Below, piece after piece: positions 18,693-28,108 of a stretch of 64,000 nt of DNA; the stretch's first letter is position 1, and each line of letters begins with the position of its first letter. A program made the position numbers and the translations under genes. The stretch is taken from assembly GCF_000259195.1 (NCBI RefSeq), contig NZ_JH650772.1, forward strand, positions 67,451 to 131,450. The letters are read 5' to 3'. Below the pieces are notes generated by a model. That model was not told the DNA's origin and searched no databases. It saw nothing but the letters and a program-made list of their open reading frames with translations. This stretch comes from Pseudomonas donghuensis. GTDB taxonomy: Bacteria > Pseudomonadota > Gammaproteobacteria > Pseudomonadales > Pseudomonadaceae.

Positions 18693-19727
18693 ATGTCCAC
18701 TACCCTGTTCAGCCTGGCCTTCGGTGTCGGCACCCAGAACCGTCAAGGCGCCTGGCTGGAAGTCTTCTACGCACAACCGTTGATCAACCCGGCTGCCGAA
18801 CTGGTTGCGGCCATCGCCCCGGTCCTGGGCTATGAAGGCGGCAACCAGGCGATCGCCTTCAGCACCAGCCAGGCCGCGCAGCTTGCCGAAGCCCTCAAGA
18901 GCGTCGACACCGCCCAGGCCGCACTGCTGACCCGCCTGGCCGAAAGCAACAAGCCACTGGTCGCCACCCTGCTGGCCGAAGACGCCGCACTGACGTCCAC
19001 CCCGGAAGCCTACCTGAAGCTGCACCTGCTCTCGCACCGCCTGGTCAAGCCGCACGGCCTGAACCTGGCCGGCATCTTCCCGCTGCTGCCGAACGTGGCC
19101 TGGACCAGCCAGGGCGCCATCGACCTGGCGGAACTTGCCGAGCAGCAACTGGAAGCGCGCCTGAAGGGCGAGCTGCTGGAAGTGTTCTCGGTGGACAAGT
19201 TCCCGAAAATGACCGACTACGTGGTCCCTGCCGGCGTTCGCATCGCCGACAGCGCCCGTGTGCGCCTGGGTGCCTACATCGGCGAAGGCACCACCATCAT
19301 GCACGAGGGCTTCGTCAACTTTAACGCCGGCACCGAAGGCCCGGGCATGATCGAAGGCCGCGTCTCCGCGGGCGTCTTCGTCGGCAAGGGTTCAGACCTG
19401 GGCGGCGGCTGCTCGACCATGGGCACCCTGTCCGGTGGCGGCAACATCGTCATCAAGGTTGGCGAAGGCTGCCTGATCGGCGCCAACGCCGGTATCGGCA
19501 TCCCGCTGGGCGACCGCAACACCGTCGAAGCCGGCCTGTATATCACTGCCGGCACCAAAGTAAACCTGCTGGACGAGAACAACCAGCTGGTCAAGGTGGT
19601 CAAGGCCCGCGACCTGGCCGGCCAGACCGACCTGCTGTTCCGCCGCAACTCGCTCAACGGCGCCGTGGAGTGCAAGACCCACAAGTCGGCCATCGAGCTG
19701 AACGAAGCGCTGCACGCCCACAACTAA
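18693..19727 (+). CDS. dapD: 2,3,4,5-tetrahydropyridine-2,6-dicarboxylate N-succinyltransferase
   Basis: DapD succinylates tetrahydrodipicolinate using succinyl-CoA, committing it to the succinylase branch of DAP/lysine synthesis. The 344-residue protein belongs to the long pseudomonad type (E. coli DapD is about 274). It has an alpha/beta N-terminal domain of about 180 residues. A left-handed beta-helix of hexapeptides follows from about 185 (VRIADSARVRLGAYIGEGT, GGGCSTMGTLSGGG, IGANAGIGIPLGDRNTVEAG). A terminator lies 9 bp after the stop. Together with dapC and dapE here, three of the four succinylase-branch steps are in the window. Confidence 0.95.
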   Translation: MSTTLFSLAFGVGTQNRQGAWLEVFYAQPLINPAAELVAAIAPVLGYEGGNQAIAFSTSQAAQLAEALKSVDTAQAALLTRLAESNKPLVATLLAEDAALTSTPEAYLKLHLLSHRLVKPHGLNLAGIFPLLPNVAWTSQGAIDLAELAEQQLEARLKGELLEVFSVDKFPKMTDYVVPAGVRIADSARVRLGAYIGEGTTIMHEGFVNFNAGTEGPGMIEGRVSAGVFVGKGSDLGGGCSTMGTLSGGGNIVIKVGEGCLIGANAGIGIPLGDRNTVEAGLYITAGTKVNLLDENNQLVKVVKARDLAGQTDLLFRRNSLNGAVECKTHKSAIELNEALHAHN

Positions 19728-19735
19728 GTGGTACC

Positions 19736-19768
19736 ATCGGGTCTGGCCTAACGCCAGGCCCGATTTTC
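19736..19768 (+). terminator. Rho-independent terminator after dapD
   Basis: ATCGGGTCTGGC (19736-19747), five-base loop, GCCAGGCCCGAT (19753-19764), then TTTT overlapping the stem end. The 12-bp stem contains a single U-G wobble. It begins nine bases after the dapD stop and separates it from the cysteine desulfurase gene. Confidence 0.8.
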
Positions 19769-19781
19769 AGGTCCGATCATC

Positions 19782-20987
19782 ATGTTCCAGCCCTCCCCCT
19801 GGCGCGCTGACTTTCCAGCCATCGACGCCCTGCAACGCCAGCACCAGACCTACCTGGACAGCGCCGCTACCACGCAAAAACCGCAAATCCTGCTCGATGC
19901 CTTGAGCCACTATTACGGTCATGGTGCTGCCAACGTGCACCGTGCCCAACACCTGCCCGGCGCCCTGGCTACCCAAGCCTTCGAACGCAGCCGGGAAAAG
20001 GTCGCCGGCTGGCTGAATATCGCCGACAGCCAGCAGATCGTCTTCACCCATGGCGCCACCTCGGCCTTGAACCTGCTCGCCTACGGGCTTGAGCCACTGT
20101 TCGAAGCCGGCGACGAAATCGTCATCAGCGCCCTGGAACACCATGCCAACCTGCTGCCCTGGCAACAGCTGGCGCAGCGCCGCGGGCTGAAGCTGGTGGT
20201 CCTGCCACTGGACAGCCGCGGCCTGATCGATCTGAACATCGCCCTGCAACTGATCGGCCCACGCACCCGGGTGCTGGCGGTCAGCCAGCTGTCCAACGTG
20301 CTCGGCGCCTGGCAGCCACTGGAGCCCCTGCTGGCCCATGCCCAGGCCCAGGGCGCGCTGACTGTGGTCGATGGCGCCCAAGGCGTGGTCCACGGCCGTC
20401 ACGACGTACGCCAGTTGGGTTGCGACTTTTATGTATTCTCCAGCCACAAGCTCTACGGCCCTGACGGCGTCGGCGTGCTCTACGGCCGCGGCGAAGCATT
20501 GGCGCGCCTGCGTCATTGGCAGTTCGGCGGCGAGATGGTGCAAATCGCCGACTACCACAGCGCCAGCTTTCGCCCGGCACCCCTGGGCTTTGAAGCCGGT
20601 ACCCCGCCGATTGCCAGTGTGATCGGCCTCGGTGCCAGCCTCGATTACCTCGCAGGTCTCGATGCCAATGCGGTCGCCGAGCATGAAGCCGGCCTGCACC
20701 GGCATCTGCTGCGCGGCCTCAACGACCGCGAAGGCATCCGCCTGCTCGGCCAACCGCAACTGGCCCTGGCCAGCTTCGTGGTCGAGGGGGTGCACAATGC
20801 CGATCTCGCCCATATGCTCACCGAGCAAGGCATCGCCGTGCGCGCCGGCCATCACTGCGCCATGCCGTTGCTGAAAAGCCTCGGCCTGGATGGCGCGATC
20901 CGCGTGTCCCTGGGCCTGTACAACGACTCCGACGACCTGCAGCGCTTCTTCGAAGCCCTGGACCAAGCCCTGGAGTTGCTGAGATGA
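19782..20987 (+). CDS. csdA: Cysteine desulfurase, SufS/CsdA type
   Basis: A 401-residue PLP enzyme that releases sulfur from cysteine as a protein persulfide. The PLP lysine is in FYVFSSHKLYGPDGVGVLYG. The persulfide cysteine is in GIAVRAGHHCAMPLL near residue 358, in the short group II loop typical of SufS/CsdA rather than IscS. The N-terminus (YLDSAATTQKP) is also typical. The downstream gene is its SufE-like acceptor, overlapping by four bases (ATGA at 20984-20987). No suf scaffold genes are nearby, so a Csd-type sulfur-transfer pair is likely. Confidence 0.92.
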   Translation: MFQPSPWRADFPAIDALQRQHQTYLDSAATTQKPQILLDALSHYYGHGAANVHRAQHLPGALATQAFERSREKVAGWLNIADSQQIVFTHGATSALNLLAYGLEPLFEAGDEIVISALEHHANLLPWQQLAQRRGLKLVVLPLDSRGLIDLNIALQLIGPRTRVLAVSQLSNVLGAWQPLEPLLAHAQAQGALTVVDGAQGVVHGRHDVRQLGCDFYVFSSHKLYGPDGVGVLYGRGEALARLRHWQFGGEMVQIADYHSASFRPAPLGFEAGTPPIASVIGLGASLDYLAGLDANAVAEHEAGLHRHLLRGLNDREGIRLLGQPQLALASFVVEGVHNADLAHMLTEQGIAVRAGHHCAMPLLKSLGLDGAIRVSLGLYNDSDDLQRFFEALDQALELLR

Positions 20988-21394
20988 GCCTGCCCCTGGC
21001 TGCGCAGCAAGCGCTGGATGTTTTCGAACAGGCGACCGGCTGGGAACAGCGCGCACGCTTGCTGATGAAATGGGGCGAGCGTCTGGCACCCTTGAGCGCA
21101 GAGGAACAGTCCGAAACCAACCGTGTACACGGCTGCGAAAGCCAGGTCTGGCTGGTGGCCGAGCAGCAGGACGGCCAGTGGCGCTTCAAGGGGGCCAGTG
21201 ATGCACGGATCATCCGCGGCTTGCTGGCACTGTTGCTGGTGCGGGTCGAAGGGTTGTCCAGCGCTGAGCTGACGCAACTGGACCTGCCCGCCTGGTTCAA
21301 TCAGCTGGGCCTGGGCCGCCAGCTCTCGCCTTCACGCAGCAACGGCCTGAACGCCGTCCTGCAACGCATGGCTCAGCTTGCCGCCGGTGCCTGA
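20984..21394 (+). CDS. csdE: SufE/CsdE-family sulfur acceptor
   Basis: A 136-residue SufE-family protein that accepts persulfide sulfur from the desulfurase encoded immediately upstream. The acceptor cysteine is in NRVHGCESQVWLVAE (about residue 51). The fold markers WEQRARLLMKWGERL and LLALLLVRVEG are present. Its start overlaps the csdA-like stop by four bases, and its 3' end overlaps tcdA on the other strand by 22 bp. In E. coli CsdE passes sulfur toward CsdL/TcdA, so finding tcdA tail to tail here fits one functional module. Confidence 0.93.
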   Translation: MSLPLAAQQALDVFEQATGWEQRARLLMKWGERLAPLSAEEQSETNRVHGCESQVWLVAEQQDGQWRFKGASDARIIRGLLALLLVRVEGLSSAELTQLDLPAWFNQLGLGRQLSPSRSNGLNAVLQRMAQLAAGA

Positions 21395-22197
21395 GCCTTG
21401 CTGCGCTCGGACGGGCGGCGGGCGCCAGCCACAAGCTTTTCCACCGCCTTGCTGGCGGCGACCATGCCGAAGGTCGCGGTGACCATCATCACCGCGCCGA
21501 AGCCGCCGGAGCAGTCCAGCTTCACCCCCTCGCCAACAAAACTCTTCTGCAAGCAGACGCTGCCGTCACCTTTGGGATAGCGCAGCTGTTCAGTGGAGAA
21601 CACACAGGGCACGCTGTAGTTGCGGGTCACCGTGCGGGAAAAACCGTAATCGCGGCGCAACGTCGAACGCACCCGCGAGGCCAGCGGGTCATTGAAGGTC
21701 TTGTTCAGGTCGGCAACGCGGATCTGGGTTGGGTCGATTTGCCCGCCGGCACCACCGGTGCTGATGATGGTGACCTTGTGGCGCTTGCACCAGCCAATCA
21801 GCGCGGCCTTGGCCATGACGCTGTCGATGCAGTCGATCACGCAATCGATGTGCTCGCCGATGTACTCGGGCAGGGTTTCCTTGGTGACGAAATCCACCAC
21901 TGCATGCACTTTGCAGGCCGGGTTGATGGCCCGCAGGCGCTCAGCCATGACCTCGGCCTTGGCGCGGCCGATATTGCCCTCCTGGGCATGCAACTGGCGG
22001 TTGGTATTGCTGACGCAGACATCATCGAGGTCAAACAGGGAGATTTCGCCGACGCCACTACGGGCCATGGCTTCGGCCGCCCAGGAGCCGACCCCGCCGA
22101 TACCGACGATGGCCACATGGGCCTCGCGCAGGCGCTGCAGGCCGTTGTCACCGTATAACCGGGCGACACCGGCAAAGCGTGGATCTTCTGTACTCAT
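21373..22197 (-). CDS. tcdA: tRNA threonylcarbamoyladenosine dehydratase TcdA (CsdL)
   Basis: A 274-residue E1-like enzyme that uses ATP to cyclise t6A37 of tRNAs to ct6A. The nucleotide-binding GIGGVGSWAAEAMARSGVG lies at about residues 32-50. The adenylation residues are in DLDDVCVSNTNRQ, and DCVIDCIDSVMAKAALI and ISTGGAGGQIDPTQI follow. A hydrophobic segment near residue 240 (GFGAVMMVTATFGMVAA) is typical of CsdL. It converges on the sulfur-transfer pair with a 22-bp 3' overlap. It diverges from the ndvB-like gene over 289 bp. Confidence 0.95.
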   Translation of the reverse strand: MSTEDPRFAGVARLYGDNGLQRLREAHVAIVGIGGVGSWAAEAMARSGVGEISLFDLDDVCVSNTNRQLHAQEGNIGRAKAEVMAERLRAINPACKVHAVVDFVTKETLPEYIGEHIDCVIDCIDSVMAKAALIGWCKRHKVTIISTGGAGGQIDPTQIRVADLNKTFNDPLASRVRSTLRRDYGFSRTVTRNYSVPCVFSTEQLRYPKGDGSVCLQKSFVGEGVKLDCSGGFGAVMMVTATFGMVAASKAVEKLVAGARRPSERSKAQAPAAS

Positions 22198-22486
22198 GGC
22201 CCAACCCCGAAAAAACCGGCGCGCATTATAGGCCTCTTGCGGCGCGATGGCACCCTGCAGTACCTGCCGCCCGAGCCATGCATTGGTAAAGGTAGTTGTA
22301 ATCCTGCTTTAATGTCCTATGCAATCCAAAGACTTGGACGACAAAAGTACGGGCTAAGAACTTCAGCGCCTGAAGCTAATCCAATCTTCTGCCACCGACC
22401 TGTTCCCACACTGCCTGGGCAGGAAGTACGCAGGATTCGCGCCCTCTGGCGCCCGCCCGTTCCACCTTTCGGAACCCGAACTATCT
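22198..22486. promoter_or_regulatory. tcdA / ndvB-like divergent intergenic region
   Basis: 289 bp between divergent starts. It must contain both promoters. I see no reliable open frame and no strong palindrome. GTTGTAATCCTGCTTTAATGTCC around 22290-22315 is AT-richer than its surroundings and could hold a -10 for the plus-strand gene, but no -35/-10 pair is convincing. Confidence 0.3.
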
Positions 22487-25078
22487 ATGTCATCGCGTAA
22501 ATTTGGTATCAACCTGGTGATAGTCATGGCAATCGCCGCGCTATTCACCGGGTTCTGGGCGCTGATCAACCGCCCGGTTTCCGCCCCCAACTGGCCGGAG
22601 CAGATTTCCGGCTTTTCCTATTCGCCGTTCCGCCAGGGCGAGAGCCCGCAAAAGGGCCAATACCCGAGCGAGGACGAGCTGCGCCAGGACCTTGAGCAGC
22701 TCAGCAAGCTGACCGACAGTATCCGGATCTATACCGTGGAAGGCACCCAAGCGGAAATCCCGCGCCTGGCCGAAGAGTTCGGCCTACGCGTGACCCTGGG
22801 GGTGTGGATCAGCCCGGACCTTGAGCGCAACGAGCGGGAAATCGAGAAAGCCATCGAACTGGCCAACAGCTCGCGCAGTGTCGTGCGGGTCATGGTCGGC
22901 AACGAAGCGCTGTTCCGCAAGGAGATCACCCCGCAGGCGCTGATCCAGTACATGGACCGGGTACGCGCCGCGGTAAAAGTACCGGTGACCACCAGTGAGC
23001 AGTGGCACATCTGGAAGGAACATCCGGAGCTGGCCAAGCATGCCGACCTGGTCGCCGCGCACATCCTGCCGTATTGGGAGTTCATCCCGATGAAGGATGC
23101 CGGCCAGTTCGTTCTGGACCGTGCCCGCGACCTCAAACAACAATTCCCACGCAAACCCTTGCTGTTGTCTGAAGTCGGCTGGCCGAGCAACGGCCGCATG
23201 CGTGGCGGCGCCGAGGCCACCCAGGCCGACCAGGCCATCTACCTGCGCACCTTGGTCAACAAGCTCAACCGCCAGGGCTACAACTACTTCGTCATCGAAG
23301 CCTACGACCAGCCATGGAAAGCCAGTGACGAAGGCTCGGTGGGCGCCTACTGGGGCGTGTTCAACGCCGCCCGCCAGCAGAAATTCAACTTCGAAGGCCC
23401 AGTAGTGGCCATTCCGCAATGGCGCGTACTGGCGGTCGGTTCGGTGGTACTGGCGATGCTCTCGCTGACCCTGCTGCTGATCGACGGCTCGGCCCTGCGC
23501 CAGCGCGGCCGCACCTTCCTGACCTTCATCGCCTTCCTCTGCGGCTCGGTGCTGGTATGGATCGGTTACGACTATAGCCAGCAATACAGCACCTGGTTCA
23601 GCCTGACCGTGGGCTTTTTGCTCGCCCTTGGCGCCCTTGGCGTGTTTATCGTGCTGCTGACCGAGGCCCATGAACTGGCCGAAGCTGTATGGATTCACAA
23701 GCGCCGCCGGGAGTTTTTGCCGGTACAGGCCGACGCCGCCTACCGGCCGAAAGTCTCGGTGCATGTGCCGTGCTACAACGAGCCGCCAGAGATGGTCAAA
23801 CAGACCCTCAACGCCCTGGCGGCGCTGGATTATCCGGACTACGAAGTCCTGATCATCGACAACAACACCAAGGACCCGGCGGTCTGGGAGCCGATCAAGG
23901 CCCACTGCGAGATGCTCGGCGAGCGCTTCAAGTTCTTCCACGTCGCGCCCCTGGCCGGCTTCAAGGGCGGTGCGCTGAACTACCTGATCTCGCATACCGC
24001 CAAGGACGCCGAAGTGATCGCGGTGATCGACTCGGACTACTGCGTCGACCGCAACTGGCTCAAGCACATGGTGCCGCACTTCGCCGACCCGAAAATCGCC
24101 GTGGTGCAATCCCCCCAGGACTACCGCGACCAGAACGAGAGCACCTTCAAGAAGCTGTGCTACAGCGAGTACAAGGGCTTCTTCCATATCGGCATGGTCA
24201 CCCGCAACGACCGTGATGCGATCATCCAGCACGGCACCATGACCATGACCCGGCGCTCGGTGCTCGAAGAGCTGGGCTGGGCCGACTGGTGCATCTGCGA
24301 AGACGCCGAGCTCGGCCTGCGCGTGTTCGAAAAGGGCTACTCAGCGGCGTATTCCCACGAGAGCTATGGCAAGGGCCTGATGCCCGACACCTTCATCGAC
24401 TTCAAGAAGCAGCGCTTCCGCTGGGCCTACGGCGCCATCCAGATCATCAAGCGCCATGCCGCAAGCCTGCTGCGCGGCAAGGACTCGGAGCTGACCCGTG
24501 GCCAGCGCTACCACTTCCTGGCCGGCTGGCTGCCGTGGATCGCCGATGGCATGAACATCTTCTTCACCGTCGGCGCCCTGCTGTGGTCGGCGGCGATGAT
24601 CATCGTGCCGCAACGGGTCGACCCGCCGCTGCTGATCTTCGCTATTCCGCCACTGGCGCTGTTCGTGTTCAAGGTCGGCAAGATCGTGTTCCTCTACCGC
24701 CGCGCGGTGGGCGTGAACCTCAAGGACGCTTTCGCCGCGGCCCTGGCGGGCCTTGCGCTTTCGCACACGATTGCCAAGGCGGTGCTGTACGGTTTCTTCA
24801 CCAGCAGCATTCCGTTCTTCCGTACGCCGAAGAACGCCGACAGCCATGGCTTGCTGGTGGCGCTTTCCGAGGCGCGTGAGGAGCTGTTCATCATGTTGCT
24901 GTTGTGGGGCGCCGCGGCCGGGATCTACCTGGTCCAGGGCCTGCCGAGCAATGACATGCGCTTCTGGGTGACGATGCTGCTGGTGCAGTCGCTGCCGTAC
25001 CTGGCGGCGCTGATCATGGCCATGCTGTCGTCGCTGCCTAAGCCTGTGGATGCAGCGCAGCCGGCCCAGGCCTCCTGA
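22487..25078 (+). CDS. ndvB: NdvB-like beta-(1,3)-glucan synthase (GH17-GT2 fusion)
   Basis: An 863-residue inner-membrane fusion protein. A first membrane helix (about 7-26) leads to a periplasmic GH17 glucanosyltransferase domain (about 40-310), with acid/base glutamate in [11 protein letters not shown] and nucleophile in [11 protein letters not shown]. Membrane helices follow, then a cytoplasmic GT2 synthase (about 415-650) with [38 protein letters not shown] and the QxxRW motif in [11 protein letters not shown]. More helices close the protein. P. aeruginosa NdvB has the same architecture and makes cyclic glucans linked to biofilm antibiotic tolerance. The exact polymer here is inferred. 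Confidence 0.88.
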   Translation: MSSRKFGINLVIVMAIAALFTGFWALINRPVSAPNWPEQISGFSYSPFRQGESPQKGQYPSEDELRQDLEQLSKLTDSIRIYTVEGTQAEIPRLAEEFGLRVTLGVWISPDLERNEREIEKAIELANSSRSVVRVMVGNEALFRKEITPQALIQYMDRVRAAVKVPVTTSEQWHIWKEHPELAKHADLVAAHILPYWEFIPMKDAGQFVLDRARDLKQQFPRKPLLLSEVGWPSNGRMRGGAEATQADQAIYLRTLVNKLNRQGYNYFVIEAYDQPWKASDEGSVGAYWGVFNAARQQKFNFEGPVVAIPQWRVLAVGSVVLAMLSLTLLLIDGSALRQRGRTFLTFIAFLCGSVLVWIGYDYSQQYSTWFSLTVGFLLALGALGVFIVLLTEAHELAEAVWIHKRRREFLPVQADAAYRPKVSVHVPCYNEPPEMVKQTLNALAALDYPDYEVLIIDNNTKDPAVWEPIKAHCEMLGERFKFFHVAPLAGFKGGALNYLISHTAKDAEVIAVIDSDYCVDRNWLKHMVPHFADPKIAVVQSPQDYRDQNESTFKKLCYSEYKGFFHIGMVTRNDRDAIIQHGTMTMTRRSVLEELGWADWCICEDAELGLRVFEKGYSAAYSHESYGKGLMPDTFIDFKKQRFRWAYGAIQIIKRHAASLLRGKDSELTRGQRYHFLAGWLPWIADGMNIFFTVGALLWSAAMIIVPQRVDPPLLIFAIPPLALFVFKVGKIVFLYRRAVGVNLKDAFAAALAGLALSHTIAKAVLYGFFTSSIPFFRTPKNADSHGLLVALSEAREELFIMLLLWGAAAGIYLVQGLPSNDMRFWVTMLLVQSLPYLAALIMAMLSSLPKPVDAAQPAQAS

Positions 25079-25090
25079 TCCTGAGATAAC

Positions 25091-25165
25091 CTGTAGGAGC
25101 GGGCTTGCCCCGGGATGCGATGCCGGCCGAAAGTCCGCAATCGCGGGACAAGCCCGCTCCTACAG
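25091..25165. repeat. Paired REP palindrome between ndvB and dapE
   Basis: CTGTAGGAGCGGGCTTG (25091-25107) and its exact complement at 25149-25165 flank a 41-base centre. The inner parts (GCCCCGGGATGCGATG and CAATCGCGGGACAAG) are less well matched. It belongs to the same REP family as the pair at 16351-16408 and lies between two co-directional genes, 12 bp after the ndvB-like stop. Confidence 0.85.
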
Positions 25166-25229
25166 GGCTCTGAATTGCTATAAGATAACCCCCCTCGAAT
25201 TCGTGCCCTGCCTTGCCCCGGAGTTCCTC

Positions 25230-26381
25230 ATGACGGCCCCAGCCGACCTCTCGCCTACCCTTGAACTGGCCTGCGACCTGATTCGCCGTCCGTCGGTAAC
25301 CCCGCTGGACTTCGACTGCCAGAAACAGATGATGCAGCGCCTGGGCGATGCCGGTTTCATGCTCGAACCGATGCGGATCGAAGACGTCGACAACTTCTGG
25401 GCCACCCATGGCACCCAGGAAGGTCCCGTGCTGTGCTTCGCCGGCCACACCGACGTAGTCCCGACCGGCCCGGTGCAGGCCTGGCAGAACGATCCGTTCG
25501 ACGCCCTGATCGATGCCGACGGCATGCTCTGCGGGCGTGGCGCTGCCGACATGAAAGGCAGCCTGGCGGCCATGGTGGTGGCCACCGAGCGCTTCGTCGC
25601 CGACTACCCCAACCATCGCGGCAAGGTCGCCTTCCTGATCACCAGCGATGAAGAAGGCCCGGCCCACCACGGCACCAAGGCCGTGGTCGAGCGCCTGGCG
25701 GCACGCAACGAGCGCCTGGACTGGTGCATCGTCGGCGAGCCGTCGAGCACCAGCCTGGTCGGTGACGTGGTCAAGAACGGCCGCCGCGGCTCGCTCGGCG
25801 CCAAGCTCACCGTGCGCGGCGTCCAGGGCCATGTGGCCTACCCGCACCTGGCGAAGAACCCGATCCACCTGGCAGCTCCCGCCCTGGCGGAACTGGCAGC
25901 CGAACACTGGGACGAAGGCAATGCGTTCTTCCCGCCGACCAGCTTCCAGATCTCCAACCTCAACTCCGGTACCGGTGCCACCAACGTGGTGCCAGGCGAG
26001 CTGACTGCGCTGTTCAACTTCCGTTTCTCTACCGAGTCGACGGTCGAGGGCCTGCAACAGCGGGTTGCCGCCATCCTCGACAAACACCAGCTGGACTGGC
26101 ACGTGGACTGGGCACTGTCGGGCCTGCCGTTCCTCACCGAGCCGGGCGATTTGCTCGACGCGGTATCGGCCAGCATCAAGGCGGTTACCGGCCGTGAGAC
26201 CAAGGCATCGACCAGCGGCGGCACTTCCGACGGGCGCTTCATCGCCACCCTCGGCACCCAGGTGGTCGAGTTGGGCCCGGTCAACGCCACGATTCACCAG
26301 GTCAACGAGCGGATCCTGGCCAGTGACCTCGATGTGCTGACCGAAATCTACTACCAGACCCTGACCCGGTTGCTTGCCTGA
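25230..26381 (+). CDS. dapE: Succinyl-diaminopimelate desuccinylase
   Basis: A 383-residue di-zinc M20 peptidase-family enzyme that removes succinate from N-succinyl-LL-DAP. Zinc ligands and catalytic glutamates are in [42 protein letters not shown] and WCIVGEPSS, with the late ligand in [31 protein letters not shown] marks the dimerisation lid. The ATG at 25230 ([14 protein letters not shown]) is chosen over an open frame reaching back to 25050 through the REP repeat. Its stop overlaps the next ATG by one base (TGATG). Confidence 0.96.
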   Translation: MTAPADLSPTLELACDLIRRPSVTPLDFDCQKQMMQRLGDAGFMLEPMRIEDVDNFWATHGTQEGPVLCFAGHTDVVPTGPVQAWQNDPFDALIDADGMLCGRGAADMKGSLAAMVVATERFVADYPNHRGKVAFLITSDEEGPAHHGTKAVVERLAARNERLDWCIVGEPSSTSLVGDVVKNGRRGSLGAKLTVRGVQGHVAYPHLAKNPIHLAAPALAELAAEHWDEGNAFFPPTSFQISNLNSGTGATNVVPGELTALFNFRFSTESTVEGLQQRVAAILDKHQLDWHVDWALSGLPFLTEPGDLLDAVSASIKAVTGRETKASTSGGTSDGRFIATLGTQVVELGPVNATIHQVNERILASDLDVLTEIYYQTLTRLLA

Positions 26382-27193
26382 TGCTCACCTGCCCGATCTG
26401 TAGCGCCGCGCTGAGCACGCTCGACAATGGCGTGGCCTGCCCGGCCGGCCATCGTTTCGACCGTGCTCGCCAGGGCTACCTGAACCTGCTGCCAGTGCAG
26501 CACAAGAACAGCCGTGACCCGGGCGACAACCAGGCGATGGTCGAGGCCCGCCGCGACTTTCTCAACGCTGGCTATTACGCCCCGGTAGCCCGGCGCCTGG
26601 CCGAGCTTGCCGCTGAACGCGCACCCGAGCGCTGGCTGGATATCGGTTGTGGCGAGGGTTACTACACCGCACAGATCGCCCAAGCGCTGCCCGAGACCGA
26701 TGGTTACGCCCTGGATATCTCCCGCGAGGCGGTCAAGCGAGCCTGTAAGCGCAACCCGGCGGTGACCTGGCTGGTGGCGAGCATGGCCCGGGTGCCGCTG
26801 GCCGATGCCAGCTGTCAGTTCCTGGCCAGTGTCTTCAGCCCGCTGGACTGGCAAGAGGCCCTGCGCCTGCTGAGCCCCGGCGGCGGCCTGATGCGCGTCG
26901 GCCCGACCAACGAGCACCTGATCGAGTTGCGCCACAAGCTCTACGATGAAGTGCGCGACTACGCCGACGACAAACACCTGGCACTGGTGCCAGCGGGCAT
27001 GCGGCACGCCCATAGCGAAACCCTGAAATTCCACCTCAGCCTTGCCGATAGCAAGGCCCGCGCCGACCTGCTGGCCATGACCCCGCATGGTTGGCGCGCC
27101 AGCGCCGATAAACGCGTGCGCGTCATCGACCAGGCCGAGCCTTTCGAGGTCACGGTATCGATGCGTTACGATTACTTTGTGCGCCAAGACTGA
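26381..27193 (+). CDS. rlmA: RlmA-like 23S rRNA (guanine-N1)-methyltransferase
   Basis: A 270-residue SAM-dependent methyltransferase of the RlmA/RrmA family, which modifies G745 (E. coli numbering) of 23S rRNA. The N-terminal zinc site is visible as CPICSAALSTLDNGVACPAG with H24. The SAM motif I is WLDIGCGEGYYTAQIAQ near residue 86. VFSPLDWQEALRLLSPGG corresponds to the post-motif catalytic region. Family paralogues such as TlrB confer macrolide resistance, but nothing here suggests that. It is coupled to dapE by a TGATG overlap. Confidence 0.88.
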   Translation: MLTCPICSAALSTLDNGVACPAGHRFDRARQGYLNLLPVQHKNSRDPGDNQAMVEARRDFLNAGYYAPVARRLAELAAERAPERWLDIGCGEGYYTAQIAQALPETDGYALDISREAVKRACKRNPAVTWLVASMARVPLADASCQFLASVFSPLDWQEALRLLSPGGGLMRVGPTNEHLIELRHKLYDEVRDYADDKHLALVPAGMRHAHSETLKFHLSLADSKARADLLAMTPHGWRASADKRVRVIDQAEPFEVTVSMRYDYFVRQD

Positions 27194-27210
27194 GCGCACC
27201 CGGAGCCCCT

Positions 27211-27588
27211 ATGCGCCAACCCGATATCGAGATTTACCTGAAAGACGCCGACGTCGACCACAAACAGATCGCCGCCTGGCTCACCGAGGCACTCGGCCCG
27301 TGCAGCGACTGGCAACAGAAAGGCCAGACCTACAAGTGCAAGGCCGGTAACATTCCAGTTACCTGGTTACCGAAAGCTGTGGGCAAATGGAACAGTCTTT
27401 ACCTGGAAAGCGACCAGACGCCGTGGGCAGACGACATTGAATGCGCTCGCGCCGCCTTTGCCGCGCTGAACGTCGAAGTGCGTTGCGCACCGGGCAGCTG
27501 GGTCGAGGAAGAAGGTGAAGAGGACGCCGATCGCTGGATCCGCATCAGTGCCGACGGCGAAGAAGAAATCACCTGGCGCACCAGCTGA
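27211..27588 (+). CDS. Conserved acidic hypothetical protein
   Basis: A 125-residue protein with no signal peptide or membrane segment. I do not recognise a domain. It is rich in tryptophan (seven), and a short acidic run (EEEGEEDAD) lies near the C-terminus before WIRISADGEEEITWRTS. Three cysteines (at about residues 31, 43 and 87, with a fourth near 94) have no obvious motif spacing. It starts 17 bp after rlmA and is followed by a terminator, so it is probably the last gene of the dapE-rlmA transcript. Cytosolic location is likely. Confidence 0.75.
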   Translation: MRQPDIEIYLKDADVDHKQIAAWLTEALGPCSDWQQKGQTYKCKAGNIPVTWLPKAVGKWNSLYLESDQTPWADDIECARAAFAALNVEVRCAPGSWVEEEGEEDADRWIRISADGEEEITWRTS

Positions 27589-27601
27589 AACAACTTTTTC
27601 G

Positions 27602-27639
27602 AAAAGGCCCGCCCCGGTCGTCCGGCGGCGGGCCTTTTC
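27602..27639. terminator. Bidirectional terminator between the acidic protein gene and the csp gene
   Basis: AAAAGGCCCGCC at 27602-27613 pairs with GGCGGGCCTTTT at about 27627-27638, with a loop of roughly 13 bases. A-run and T-run on the two sides let it work for both converging transcripts (stops at 27588 and 27677). Confidence 0.85.
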
Positions 27640-27676
27640 GCTTCTGGGCCCAGGCTCGAGGCTTGTGGCCCGGCGC

Positions 27677-27886
27677 TTACAGCCCGACTACGTCTTCTGC
27701 CTGCAGGCCTTTCTGGCCCTGAGTCAGACTGTATTCGACCTGCTGCCCCTCGAGCAGGGTGCGATGCCCCTCACCCCGGATGGCACGGTAGTGAACGAAC
27801 ACGTCCGCACCACCTTCACGCTGAATGAAGCCGTAACCTTTGGCGTCATTGAACCACTTTACACTTCCAGTCTCACGAGACGACAT
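27677..27886 (-). CDS. Cold-shock domain protein (CspA family)
   Basis: A 69-residue single cold-shock domain, a cytoplasmic nucleic-acid chaperone. RNP1 is intact as KGYGFIQR and RNP2 as VFVHYRAI. The start [15 protein letters not shown] is typical. It is a little divergent from major CspA (the loop reads [17 protein letters not shown]), so whether it is cold-inducible, growth-phase dependent or constitutive cannot be told. A 5' untranslated region of about 100 nt is likely (see next entry). It diverges from plsB over 222 bp. Confidence 0.93.
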   Translation of the reverse strand: MSSRETGSVKWFNDAKGYGFIQREGGADVFVHYRAIRGEGHRTLLEGQQVEYSLTQGQKGLQAEDVVGL

Positions 27887-28108
27887 CTGAACTACTCCGG
27901 ATTTTTATTTTGGAATCGCCTTGCATGCAGAGAGGTCACCACCCCCTGCCGACGCAGCTTGCCGAAATCTCTTGCAAGCGGCGGACCGAGTATATGACAC
28001 ACTTAAATTAATTTTCATGACCGGGGCGCTTTTTGCTGAACTTGCGCAGATACGGCACACTAGCCCACTGAGCAATTACTCGAAAATCTCATCCAGAGCA
28101 CACACCGT
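27887..28108. promoter_or_regulatory. csp / plsB divergent intergenic region
   Basis: 222 bp between divergent starts. On the minus strand a candidate -10 TATACT (plus-strand AGTATA at about 27990-27995) sits in an AT-rich stretch. This would give the csp mRNA a leader of about 95-100 nt, as is usual for cold-shock genes. On the plus strand TTGCTGAACTTGCGCAGATA at 28035-28054 is a weak candidate for plsB. Neither is confirmed. Confidence 0.35.
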
